Positions 1 through 9,577 of a DNA stretch of 64,000 nucleotides are shown piece after piece; the stretch's first letter is position 1; every line of letters begins with the position of its first letter. Location: NCBI GenBank assembly GCA_022539475.1, contig VCMS01000237.1:1-64000 (forward strand). Reading direction: 5' to 3'. A program made the translations under genes and the position numbers. This DNA is from Gracilaria domingensis (taxonomy: Eukaryota; Rhodophyta; Florideophyceae; Gracilariales; Gracilariaceae). Under the pieces are notes generated by a model. That model had not been told where the DNA came from, ran no database searches, and saw only the letters and a program-made list of their open reading frames with translations.

Positions 1-559
1 ACCACCTCAAGACCTGGGTCATTGCTTCGCCGTGCAACTCGCGGCGTAAGAACACTTCAATTCCATGCAACAACGCTTCCCGACATGCACCTTTCCTTTC
101 ATCCTCAATATCCATCTGCAGAGAAACCCGCATTCAACCTTGGCAATAATCGAAGTGCTCGCCGAGTGCAAGGAGTCACGCTTTGCGTACGCTTTCGAAC
201 ACGAGTTGTTCATTTGAACAGCTAGTGCACCGTGAAAGGTGTATTCAACAATACGCTGCGCGCTCTGGACGATTACAACAAGGGAGGCGAGCCTTTAATG
301 CGACTTACGCTGGCACCCGCTTTCGCAGCTCCTCCCAGCCGCAACTGCGTCTTTCGTCCGTGTCCTGTCGCGTGGCCAATCGCACCTCGATTGTACAACC
401 TTTAGAGTCTGGAGTTCGCGCATGATGAACTCACGCGAGCAATGGTCGCGTTCTCTAAATCATGCTCTTCAAATGCTTTGCATAGTAGTCAGAGTAACTC
501 AATTCATTCATGTACACCTACTCCGCAAATACACGTGGACAGCGGCGCAACGTAACCGG
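1..559. other. unassigned left flank
   Basis: Moderately GC-balanced sequence with short open frames on both strands. None has a recognisable domain, compositional bias or convincing start. I see no gene, repeat or RNA that I can support here. Confidence 0.4.
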
Positions 560-1420
560 GGGCCGGTGTTAGCGAAACCACTGCGCGGCGGCGTGTTTTG
601 GGAAGGTCCCGGGAAGGACCGGAAAGTGGCCAGCAACGTGCCGGGGCGGGGGGGGTCGGTCGTGTTAGGGTACCTACCCTAGGCGGGGGGTCCGGTCGTT
701 GTTAGGGTAGGTACCCCCTAATACACGATCACGTAAAGAGCGGAGCTACCCCCCCTCGCCCGCGGCATAAATCGGACATTTTTCAAAAATCGCCCATAAA
801 CGTGTCCCGCGGGCGGCGGGGCGGTCGTCGTTAGGGTAAACCTACCTAACCGACCGGACCCCCCACCCCGCCCGCGGGCACGTTCTGGCCACAATCTGGC
901 ACCCTCCGGAGACCTCCCAAAACACTCCCCCGGCACTTCCTGTACCCACTGCGTCACTTAGTGCACCATCCCGTCATCTTCACCTCCAGACACTCCTAAT
1001 TTCCGGGATGGTGCACTGAGGTGACCATCCCGTCTTCTCCACCCTCCGACACTCCTAATTTCCGGGATGTGCACTGAGGTGACGCAGTGGGTACAAGAAG
1101 TGCCGGGAGGAGTGTTTTGGGAGGTTCCGGAGGGTGTCAAAAAATCGTCCAAAACGTGCCCGCGGGCGGGGGGGGGTCGGTCGTGTTAGGGTAGGTACCC
1201 TAACACGACTGGACCCCCCCGCCCGCGGGCACATTTTGGACGATTTTTTGAAAAATGTGCGATTTTATGCCCGCGGGCGGGGGGGTCCAGTCGTGTTAGG
1301 GTACCTACCCTAACACGACCGGACCCCCCCGCCCGCGGGCACGTTCTGGTCACATTCCGGCGCCTTCCGGAGACCTCCCAAAACACTCCTACCGGCACTT
1401 CCGGCAGTGATTTCGCTGCA
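560..1420. repeat. nested GC-rich foldback repeat complex
   Basis: Four palindromic cores lie at about 643-720, 806-880, 1157-1231 and 1268-1341. Each core starts with CCCGCGGGCGGG-like sequence, runs through a GTGTTAGGGTA half-site and returns as its reverse complement. The outer arms also match each other inverted: the GTGTTTTGGGA block near 593 and its complement near 1375 share about 90 aligned bases. The whole stretch could therefore fold into a large multi-stem structure. It lies just left of the methyltransferase promoter and is the probable left subterminal region of the transposon, or a foldback element inserted into it. Confidence 0.75.
893..1145. repeat. inner palindrome with tandemly duplicated hairpin at its centre
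   Basis: TGTACCCACTGCGTCAC at 941-957 is matched exactly by its reverse complement at 1079-1095. The arms continue outward for roughly 50 more bases with few mismatches. The centre (958-1078) contains two tandem copies of a sequence that is itself hairpin-forming, with GTGCACCATCCCG and its complement at about 961-973 and 1004-1016. This looks like a small non-autonomous foldback unit. Confidence 0.7.
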
Positions 1421-1439
1421 CACGCCGTGCACATATATC

Positions 1440-1689
1440 AAACTAGAGAAAACTAGCGCTTGACACCTACTTGATCCGCGACTTTTAGCACAATACGGGA
1501 CCGTTGCAATAGCTCCGAATCGCGACGTGGCCGACACGCGACGCTATCGCTCCGACACGCGACGCTATCGCTCCGAGCGGACACGGACACGGACGAGACT
1601 GGCAGTGCGCTGGGAGGAGCTGCCGAAAGCGGGGGTGCCCAGCGTAAGTCGCCATTTAAAGGCTCGCCTCCGTTGTTTGCGCTGAAGCG
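1440..1689 (+). promoter_or_regulatory. leader/promoter region of the methyltransferase-SET gene
   Basis: This is the 250-base stretch between the foldback complex and the methyltransferase start codon. It contains an exact 21-base tandem duplication (1531-1551 and 1552-1572), then a GGACAC triplet repeat and an AT-rich TTTAAAG motif near 1655. No canonical TATA box stands out. The promoter assignment rests on position only. Confidence 0.35.
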
Positions 1690-4600
1690 ATGGATTCCAC
1701 CGATGTTGGAGAGGAGATACATCCTATCGACATGAGTGCTCCGCCTCCGGCGTTCCATGCATATGTCAGACTTTTCTTGGTTCTTCGCGATGCTTTGGCA
1801 AACAGCGATGGAGGCCCTGATCGGCCACGGGACGTGGGGTTTAGAGGGTTAATAGAGTTCTGCGCCGAGAACTATAAGGATATTCCGGAGGCAAGGAAGA
1901 TGTTTGAGGAGGCCACTAACTCCAAGAACCTGCAGAACTTGACACTGCAACAGCTGCGAAAGAGTGTTGTGAATAACAAACCTGTGGAACAGCGATATCT
2001 TGTAACGAAGATTCTTGACAAGAAGGACGGGGATGAGGACCAGAGACTGCGCGATTTTTTCCTTCTCTCTATGGATATGGGTATATACCTACCGGTGCGA
2101 TGCCTGGCTGGTTATTTCATGACCAGGAGAAAGCAGGTTCTGAAGACGACAGTGTTCATCCCACCAACAGCTGTGAACCCATTTGAGGTCGTTATATACT
2201 TATCATATCTCAGCCACATAATGGGAGAGAACGACAACATCCGAATGATGAAGAAGAAACAACCGAAAAAGAAACGAAAAGTGAACCATGCACCATCTGT
2301 GTACATACCCACTTTTACGTCGTTCTCCAAAGACAACTGTGATCGACTGGGATTCGCTATCAGTGAGGTCGTATGGGCATGGAGTTGTTTTGCGGCTCAT
2401 CTTGGATACACGAACGTTCAGCACATGGTGAAACCATACATTTACATGAATATGCAGACGTTGAAGTATACAGCGCTAGAGACACGGGAGTCTGGTTATG
2501 CCCCGCCGAGCCAGAGTACTCGATTCAACACAAAGGATGTGCCACAGAGCAGTACTAGTGGATCGGTGGAGACCTTGAGTGATGAATGCGATACAAACCT
2601 GCGAATACTGGCTAAGGAGTTTTTGACAGACCTCGAAACCATATGCACCCACGATAGCCTCTATAGCTTACGGGCTGATCAGATGAGGAACTGGATAGAG
2701 TTTTCGAAGATACGGATGGATACCGTATCTAGCTCTGACTCCGGTGAGTTGCCTGCTCGATTTCAGAAGTTTTCGGAGTTGCTATGGAAACCGATACAGG
2801 ATATGCGTCATGCGGCAGGGTTCCATGTCGGCATTCACGCGAAACCTGATATTGAACTGACGAAAACCCCTAAAACTTCCGGTAATGCCGAACCTTCTTC
2901 GACCAAGTCTGCCCCACCCCCACCTCGTCGAGAGTATATGAACCTCGTGAGCTCCGATAGCGACGAGTTCGAGAAGCCGGTGGATCTTGCGGAGCATGAA
3001 TCTCGGGTTGCCGGTTACAACATCCAAAAGACTGGTATTGAGCCGCCCATGAAGGGGATATCCAGTCTCCTTCGAATGAATATGGACAAGGTGTGGAAGG
3101 GGATGAGAAAGTCACACTTGGTAGCGTACAACTGTGACATGACGGACCTGAGGCACACACACGAAACGTTTGTGAATCAGAGTGAGATTTTATGGGGTGA
3201 GGCACAGCTTGTCCTAACAGACCCTCCCTTTAACACTCGAAGGAAGAGGAACAATCGGAATAGTGGTCACGATGTCTTCAGTGAGGAAGACATGATCCGT
3301 ACGGCTGACTTAATAAGTTCCGCGCTTCGGTCAGGTGGGCACTTCATTATATTCTGTGCCATGGCACAGTTTCATGTGTGGCACAGGATACTTTCGGAAA
3401 CGGCGAGTACGAAAGATGAAGCTGGAAGCGAAGGTAAACCAGAACTCGTGCCTTCGTTTAAAGTGGATGCGAATCTACTGGTGTTCATCCGGGATCGCAG
3501 TAATGTTGGAGGGAATCCACGGAAGTTTGGGATACAGCCCGTAACGGAGTACGCCGTTCATGGGGTGAAGCGTGGATTGCGACCATCGGAGGAAGCCAGT
3601 CTTACTCCATTTGAGGAGAACAATTTCATTCCTTCTACTTTCCCGGCTAACAGGAATGTAATTGACCGGGTGCCAAAACCGAGAGCGGGGGAGTGGTTGA
3701 CATGGAAGGTACATGAGCCAGGTAGTTCAGTACCAGGTGGGCAGTACATAAGACCGGAGCAGAAGTCGAGGGAGTTGATGAAGGAGTTGATATGTCGCTT
3801 CACAAGACCGGGTGACCTTGTCATGGACATGTTCGCGGGAACTTTTTCTACGGGTATGGCGTGCCTATCGCTGACAAAGCATAGGAAGTTCTTGGGGTGC
3901 GAGAAGAATAGGCCATGCTTCAGCCATGCGAAGCACCGTCTAACGACTCTTATGGCCGAAGTTATTCGCGTGGGGAAGAATGACATCCTGGTTGAACAGG
4001 AGGTGGTGGATGCGGCTTCAACGACCCATGAACGGGTTCCACATTGGGACCGAGGTCGGCTTGAATGGGAGGCTCCATTTGGTTACCCCCAGTACCAAGT
4101 GATGCCTGGACATATTACTCAGTTCTTAGGAAGATACTGGAAGGACTGGGACTTTGTCGAGAAGTGTGGACAGCGTACTGTAGATCTTTGGGAGAGGAAG
4201 TACCGAGGAGCTCTGAATCTTATGGATATGCATATGCTGTTGACTGTTGAAGCCAATCGCTATCGCTTACATATAGCATCTTCTAAGATTCGACATCCCC
4301 GTGCTGGTATGGGGGTGTTCACGGAACATAAGATATTGGCTGGGGAAACTATCTGTCATTTCTATGGAACTTTGGTATACACGGATCTGACGAACCGGAA
4401 GGAAAGACACTTAACGTATGGAAGTGGCTGTCTCGGAGCAACTCCAGTGCGGTACAAGTTGTGTTCTATGATGGTCACTGTGACTGGTACGGAGTTTTTG
4501 CACCTGAGGAACAGACCAGGACAGGCTCAGGATAGAAAGGAGAGCGAAGTCTACATTGTCCCGGCGCCTTTTTGTATCGGGGGCTACATTAACGACGCCG

Positions 4601-4827
4601 GATATCATGCCGGGGATCCCGATTTATCGGGGCCCCGGTCAAACAGGACTCGAAGTGCCAATGTGCAGGTGGTGGAAGCGAAGTCCGTGATACAGTTCAA
4701 GTCAGACCTTTCTAACTATGCTCTACTTCGTTGTAGAGCAGTAAGAGATATTGAGAGGGGCGAAGAGTTGTATTTCAACTACGGAGAGCAGTACGCCTGG
4801 GACTGGGCTCTGACATTGGAGCAATAG
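1690..4827 (+). CDS. DNA (adenine-N6 or cytosine-N4) methyltransferase fused to a SET domain
   Basis: This 1045-residue frame is uninterrupted. The N-terminal half (1-480) is unrecognised apart from PKKKRKV at 192-198, which matches the classic SV40-type nuclear import signal. A methyltransferase domain follows. TDPPF is near 510-514 (catalytic motif IV), and GQYIRPEQKSRELM then leads to MDMFAGTFSTGMA at 712-724 (SAM-binding motif I). That motif order is the beta class of amino-methyltransferases, which in bacteria modify adenine N6 or cytosine N4. A SET domain occupies about 862-1036, with GMGVF, then YINDAG in place of the usual NHSC-type motif, and the closing GEELYFNYGEQY. SET domains methylate protein lysines, commonly histones. 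One protein could therefore write marks on both DNA and chromatin. The position beside a transposase suggests element self-marking; this is inference. The start ATG is the first in frame, after a stop-containing leader. Confidence 0.85.
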   Translation: MDSTDVGEEIHPIDMSAPPPAFHAYVRLFLVLRDALANSDGGPDRPRDVGFRGLIEFCAENYKDIPEARKMFEEATNSKNLQNLTLQQLRKSVVNNKPVEQRYLVTKILDKKDGDEDQRLRDFFLLSMDMGIYLPVRCLAGYFMTRRKQVLKTTVFIPPTAVNPFEVVIYLSYLSHIMGENDNIRMMKKKQPKKKRKVNHAPSVYIPTFTSFSKDNCDRLGFAISEVVWAWSCFAAHLGYTNVQHMVKPYIYMNMQTLKYTALETRESGYAPPSQSTRFNTKDVPQSSTSGSVETLSDECDTNLRILAKEFLTDLETICTHDSLYSLRADQMRNWIEFSKIRMDTVSSSDSGELPARFQKFSELLWKPIQDMRHAAGFHVGIHAKPDIELTKTPKTSGNAEPSSTKSAPPPPRREYMNLVSSDSDEFEKPVDLAEHESRVAGYNIQKTGIEPPMKGISSLLRMNMDKVWKGMRKSHLVAYNCDMTDLRHTHETFVNQSEILWGEAQLVLTDPPFNTRRKRNNRNSGHDVFSEEDMIRTADLISSALRSGGHFIIFCAMAQFHVWHRILSETASTKDEAGSEGKPELVPSFKVDANLLVFIRDRSNVGGNPRKFGIQPVTEYAVHGVKRGLRPSEEASLTPFEENNFIPSTFPANRNVIDRVPKPRAGEWLTWKVHEPGSSVPGGQYIRPEQKSRELMKELICRFTRPGDLVMDMFAGTFSTGMACLSLTKHRKFLGCEKNRPCFSHAKHRLTTLMAEVIRVGKNDILVEQEVVDAASTTHERVPHWDRGRLEWEAPFGYPQYQVMPGHITQFLGRYWKDWDFVEKCGQRTVDLWERKYRGALNLMDMHMLLTVEANRYRLHIASSKIRHPRAGMGVFTEHKILAGETICHFYGTLVYTDLTNRKERHLTYGSGCLGATPVRYKLCSMMVTVTGTEFLHLRNRPGQAQDRKESEVYIVPAPFCIGGYINDAGYHAGDPDLSGPRSNRTRSANVQVVEAKSVIQFKSDLSNYALLRCRAVRDIERGEELYFNYGEQYAWDWALTLEQ

Positions 4828-5010
4828 ATGAGTTCAGTACCGAATAAAAAGTAAATATGCTTGTGAGTGTTGCAGCTGCCTGCAATACGCGTTGTTGTAC
4901 ATGTACACTGGAGCTCTTCATCTGTAACGGCGATATTTCCGACCCATTGGGCACCTCAAATTCCTAAAAAGCAGGAACTGCGGAGTCTCCCGGAATATCT
5001 GAACCATGCA

Positions 5011-5037
5011 CCCCCCCCACCCCCTCCCCCCCTCCCC
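5011..5037 (-). promoter_or_regulatory. four-run C tract, possible G-quadruplex on the minus strand
   Basis: Runs of 8, 5, 7 and 4 cytosines are separated by single A or T bases, 38 bases upstream of the ATG at 5075. The opposite strand has four guanine runs with one-base loops, a strong quadruplex-forming pattern; the plus strand could form an i-motif. It would lie in the leader or promoter of the coiled-coil gene. Function is unproven. Confidence 0.5.
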
Positions 5038-5074
5038 AACAATTTCGTTTCATTACCCTGTTTATCTCCACAAC

Positions 5075-7039
5075 ATGGGTATAACGCCGAGAAAGCGAAA
5101 TAGTACGCAGCGGAACAAGAGTGGACAGAAGAAGAGAAGAGCATCGGATGATACGAATCAGGCTACAAGCACCGCACTTCCTAAACGGAAGTCGTCCTCG
5201 ACGAAGGAGAGAGTCAGTGGGCGTCCTTCTACAGGACTCTCTCGCCCATCTCGCAGCGGAGCGTCTTCCGGGATTGCGTCAAGAATTCGTGGATCAGCGA
5301 ACGATGTCGTGCCGTCAACTGCCGATAATGCAAATCGTGCATCTGTCTCTGCTCCTCAAGAAGATGAGGTAACTCGGCCCAGCGGGTCAGGACAGGAAGG
5401 CATGACAACTGGAACCGAAGAGGTTCGTATGACACCAAAACCTTCATGTCCCCGGCCGATATCGAAGACCGGAGCTACTGGGGCGCGGGTAACGCCGCCC
5501 AGTGGATCTGGACAACAAGGGACAATGACGAGAAGTCGTGAGAGCCCTAGTATATTAAGATCGTCACGTCCATCCCTGTCTTCTAGAACTGGGGCCACTA
5601 TGAATCGTATCATGCCTCGCAATGGGTCCGGACAAGGGAGAAAGACAATAAGAAATCGAGAGACAACTGATAGACGAGTTACTCCTCGACCTTCCCCTCT
5701 TTTTAGAACGGGGGCCGTTGCAGCTCGTACGAGGCCCAATTCATCTGATATACCATCCCATGGAGGAGGACAGACACGGGAGTTGGAGCTCGGAGCCGTG
5801 CCAAGGGTGGACACAGAACGCCTGTAGCCTCTCGTGTCTAAGGCTATGGCACATGAGGATAGTTCCGATAACGAAATAACACCGAATCCTGCGGCATTAC
5901 CGGGGCCTGTCGCCGAAGAAGCTAGGAAAATAACGGAAGATATCCAAACTGGTGTGAATTCAAGCTCTATGAACAAACCTGATCTTTTAAATGAACTGAA
6001 TTGCTTGAAAGAAAAGGTTAAGACGCTACAAGAGGACTTGATGGTTCGGGGAATTCTAGTGAAGGTCGCCCAAGAGCAGAGTACGGCTTTGAAAAAGAGG
6101 CTTGAAGAGAAGGATCTAGTCATTGAAGGGCTAAGAGGGGCACTGAAACAGGAGGGAGATAGGAGTACACGTGCTGGTGAACCTGGGCAGACAGGTCGAA
6201 AGAAGCATAAAATTGAGGTGTGCGACGAGTTTCGAGGGGTTGCTCGAGCAGTGTATCACAACATGCTGACGTAGGCAAGGAGAGAAACAAGTGAGCTATG
6301 GCTCGAAGGTGAGTCGCTCACCCGAAATTGGGGTAACCGTGCCGAGAAGGTGGAAGACGCAACTGAGAGTGGGGAAGGGCTTATTGAGCCGGAGGAAGGT
6401 GGTTCATACATGGTTCCTAAAAACCCCGTGGAGCTCTTGGGCAGTTTTGGCATGTTCACACCGTCGGTAGAGGGGGCGCCAGATGCTTTGCTGAAGAAAA
6501 TGGTTGAAAGCGAGTTGAAGGAGTTGAGCTGGGAAGGTATTAGAAAAGCATCTCTTACCGACAGGTGTATACTGGAACTTTGTGCAGATATGTGCCTTAG
6601 GCAGAGAATGCAGCAGACCATGAGTGACGTCGTGGGCGTTCGTAAGAGAAATACGAGAGATAAACTATTTCTGCTCCTGGGGTACGATCGGATTTGGAGA
6701 AGAACAAAGCTGGTAGAAGAGAATGCTGACGAACTCACAATGCAGTTGAAGGAAGCGCAGGAGAACATACTGCGTCTTGACGAAAATGGTGTACCGAACA
6801 CTTCATGGTGGAGAAAAGCCCCATTTGTTAAGCTTAAGTGCCTTAGAAGACGAATCGAAGTGTTCAAGAGTCGGAAAGAAACCGCCTTTCACGAGGGCCG
6901 AATTCACCACAGTTATCCTTGTCTTTTCTGGGAAGTATGTAATAGAGTGCTCATCCAGTGTTTCTTTCACGAGACTGAGGAAAGGAGGAAGGGCCTGTTC
7001 ACCAATTTGATCAAGAATCGACCTTGTGTCCCTACTTGA
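5075..7039 (+). CDS. basic repeat plus coiled-coil protein of the transposon; one frame crossed by two TAG codons
   Basis: A single reading phase runs from the ATG at 5075 to TGA at 7037-7039 (654 codons). It contains in-frame TAG at 5825-5827 and at 6272-6274. The first part (about 250 residues) is Ser/Arg/Pro-rich, with RKRN and KKRR nuclear-signal-like clusters and three tandem repeats of about 40 residues, each built around a GSGQ core and an RTGA-like end. The second part (about 149 residues) has a heptad-rich helix (LLNELNCLKEKVKTLQ and on). The third part is helical with another coiled coil (KLVEENADELTMQLKEAQ). The third part has no ATG until 6410, so separate genes are unlikely. Either two nonsense mutations broke it, or short introns remove the stops: GT-AG candidates of 36 and 57 bases, both multiples of three, surround them. 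I do not recognise a family. It probably works with the transposase or the methyltransferase. Confidence 0.6.
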
Positions 7040-7060
7040 GAACATCTCTCTAACAGCAGT

Positions 7061-9577
7061 CTATGTTTTTGAACTGGACATACTTGAAACACAATGTTGA
7101 AGAGCTCGTAAAGTGAAAGAACGCCCTCTCATTGCAAACCGAGGAAGCTGTGTGGAAGTTCCTGGTAAACCTGGATTACGCTGGTAAGGAGTATTGCCAT
7201 TCCATTGCTTTCTAACATGTCCGTGCTCAATGGAGCGAATAGTCTCCTCCACAGCCGTTGCTGTTCTTCTGGACGTCTTTTTGTAGTGTCTCTTAAATAG
7301 CAGGTGTGCATGTTCGTATATGCCTGCGTCGTAGTACTTGATACTTCCCAGACGGCGAATATCGTCCACGAGATGATCGAGAAGATGAAACTTCAGAGTT
7401 CCCAGTCTGGAGGGATGAAAATCCGCCAGAGTCTTTGTTGCGGAACGCTTGAAGGCTTCAATCTCCGAACTAAGACACAGGAGAGAGCTTTCAGTCCAAT
7501 ACGGGTCACGATTGTATCTGAATAAGGTCGAGAGCAAGTCCGAGTACTGAGAGAAAACGGTTGTGATTGGGGCAACGTCCTGTTCTCCACAGCATATGTC
7601 AAAGAATGCTCCTATGAAGGGAAAGACCATGTCAAGTGCTTTGTAGTTTTTGGCCTCCAGCATTCCACGGAGACCGTCTTTCGTGAAGATACCATTCAAA
7701 GATTTGCCTTTCTCCTGCGTGGAGAAATCGATATGTAAACCTTTGGCAGGAGAATCGCGTTCTATGGCAGCTAGAATTGCGTTTGCATGGTTGAGGAGTT
7801 GGGTGCGTATCGTTCGAAATGAACGCGATGCAGATGTTCCTATTGTGGTGCACAGGGTGTGTGACTGCAGTCTCTCGATTGTGGCCGTTTTTATCAACTT
7901 TGAGATGCCGAGATGCAAGTTGTGTAATGGTTCGAATGAGAACAGACTGTATGGAGACAATCCCGGGATCATTCCAAGGCTTACGGAAGTTTCGAGGAAC
8001 GAAGGAATGAGAGATATGGAATTTGAACGCATCAGAGTATCCGCTTGAGATCTTCTCTCCCTCGCACGACGTGGACGTCTTTCCGCCTCGTCTCTTTGTG
8101 CATGTTGCAAGATAGCTGTGTATGTCTTTCGGATGCTTTTCGTGTGCTTTTGAGAACGTCCGTTGAATGAGGTGGGAATAGGACTGCATAAAGATGAGCG
8201 AGGGGCTTTGCATCTATGACACGGGCTTTCCGTTTTGGTCCCATGAAGAATGGACAGAATGTCCTTAGCCTCAGGAATATCCGCACAATAACTTGCAAGC
8301 AGATGATGGCACACTCGACTTAGTTTGTCTTCCCGGATGAACTGAAAACCTTTCTGCGTGAGATTTAGAATGGGCTCCAGGACTTGACGAAGAGATTCTT
8401 GAAGGATTTGCATCCTGGACTCGCGTAGAGACTTGCTAGAAACAAATGGCATTGCGTCTGCTTCAGATGCGGAAACCTCGATCGGTGTGGTAGGGAAGTA
8501 TGCCACTACTGTGAGGTCATCACGGATACACTTACGGCGAAGCTCGTCGGAGAAGTTGAGAAATATGAGGTGAAGAGGATAGGCGGTAACCGATGTTTGC
8601 TTTAGAGTTGTTGAAGACTTATCTGTGTATACCTGCAGAAGACCTAAGAAAGATTCACTGTAACTTATTTCTTGGGAGTACCACACTATTCTACTACCCA
8701 AAAAGCCCATGACCATTTCCTTAAGTTTTGAGGTGGCGTCTCTTGCGAGAGAGCCGGACATGGGGTGAGATATTTTCGTGGAGTGGGTCTGAGGTATAGG
8801 GTGGAAGAATGTGTTTTCGTTGTTAGCCAACTGGAGCTGTTTCACAAGTGTCTGAACGGGGTCTCTCGTGTAGAGGGTGGCGCTGAACTTACATCCTTCT
8901 GGCGAGACAGTTCTGCGATTGAAACCGTCCTTTGAGGCGTATCGTTCGAAAATGGCGTTCTTCAGTTCTGTACAGCGCTTGGAACTTGTTATGGTCTCGT
9001 TGAATCGCTTTTGCGAGAATCGCGGGTCCCGAAGTAGCCCAATTAGCTCGTCCGCCTCACGATGACCAAGGTTGGAAGCTACTGAAGCCAGACAAACCGT
9101 GAGATAATCCATATGCAAATCACCGAGGGTCTCCTCAGAAGGCACTGGGCGGGAACTGCTTCCGTGTTCTCGCTCTAATGACGCGGGACCCGGGGAAGGA
9201 GAAACACAATGCGAAGTGTCCGGAATGAGAGGGGCGCACGGAGTGGGGTCGACGATGTCCTCGGACACTGGAGGCTCGGGAAGGCGACAAGGGGCAGTGA
9301 CCGTTTCGGAAGATGCGGGCGCGGGCGCGGAAGGCTTGAGACGCTTGCTTCTCCGAATGGCCCGGCTATTGTCGTCTTCCAGCGCTGCTTTCAGACGAAA
9401 CGGGCAATGGTTGACATGCTGTTGAAGAGATAAGACTCCTCGGCGAGTAACGAAGGGGCACCCACGCTTCTTATGTGTACAGTAGTAGACCATGGGAAGA
9501 AGAAATGAACGAGAAACGACGACAAAGACTGCAAGGGAAGGGCGTCCGAAGGGAGAAGGAGGTGGAGCGACAGTCAA
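7061..9577 (-). CDS. Plavaka/KDZ/CACTA-like DDE transposase
   Basis: An intact 838-residue frame. A C2H2/C2HC-like zinc finger lies near residues 33-59 (YYCTHKKRGCPF then HVNHCPF). A disordered Pro/Ser segment follows to about 150. The catalytic core shows VYTDKSS with Asp319, as in the Plavaka motif that begins the RNase H fold, then CHRCKAP, FEPLHNLHLG with Glu549 where relatives usually have Asp before LH, and YYDAGIYEHAH with Glu755. An Asp319/acidic549/Glu755 triad is therefore plausible, and family members cut and paste DNA through such a triad. The start could be 9577 or the ATG at 9493 directly before the zinc finger. It converges on the coiled-coil frame with 21 bases between the stops. 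Glu at the second catalytic position is unusual and could mean altered or lost activity. Family placement is from motif memory, not a search. Confidence 0.72.
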   Translation of the reverse strand: MTVAPPPSPFGRPSLAVFVVVSRSFLLPMVYYCTHKKRGCPFVTRRGVLSLQQHVNHCPFRLKAALEDDNSRAIRRSKRLKPSAPAPASSETVTAPCRLPEPPVSEDIVDPTPCAPLIPDTSHCVSPSPGPASLEREHGSSSRPVPSEETLGDLHMDYLTVCLASVASNLGHREADELIGLLRDPRFSQKRFNETITSSKRCTELKNAIFERYASKDGFNRRTVSPEGCKFSATLYTRDPVQTLVKQLQLANNENTFFHPIPQTHSTKISHPMSGSLARDATSKLKEMVMGFLGSRIVWYSQEISYSESFLGLLQVYTDKSSTTLKQTSVTAYPLHLIFLNFSDELRRKCIRDDLTVVAYFPTTPIEVSASEADAMPFVSSKSLRESRMQILQESLRQVLEPILNLTQKGFQFIREDKLSRVCHHLLASYCADIPEAKDILSILHGTKTESPCHRCKAPRSSLCSPIPTSFNGRSQKHTKSIRKTYTAILQHAQRDEAERRPRRARERRSQADTLMRSNSISLIPSFLETSVSLGMIPGLSPYSLFSFEPLHNLHLGISKLIKTATIERLQSHTLCTTIGTSASRSFRTIRTQLLNHANAILAAIERDSPAKGLHIDFSTQEKGKSLNGIFTKDGLRGMLEAKNYKALDMVFPFIGAFFDICCGEQDVAPITTVFSQYSDLLSTLFRYNRDPYWTESSLLCLSSEIEAFKRSATKTLADFHPSRLGTLKFHLLDHLVDDIRRLGSIKYYDAGIYEHAHLLFKRHYKKTSRRTATAVEETIRSIEHGHVRKQWNGNTPYQRNPGLPGTSTQLPRFAMRGRSFTLRALQHCVSSMSSSKT

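Noticed and set aside
560-1420. TTAGGG/CCCTAA words as a telomere or internal telomeric array
   Set aside because: The words occur once per palindrome core and never as tandem head-to-tail repeats, so they belong to the stem sequence.
1690-4827. Bacterial contamination as the source of the methyltransferase
   Set aside because: The SET domain, SV40-type import signal and eukaryotic-type transposase neighbour argue for a eukaryotic nuclear locus.
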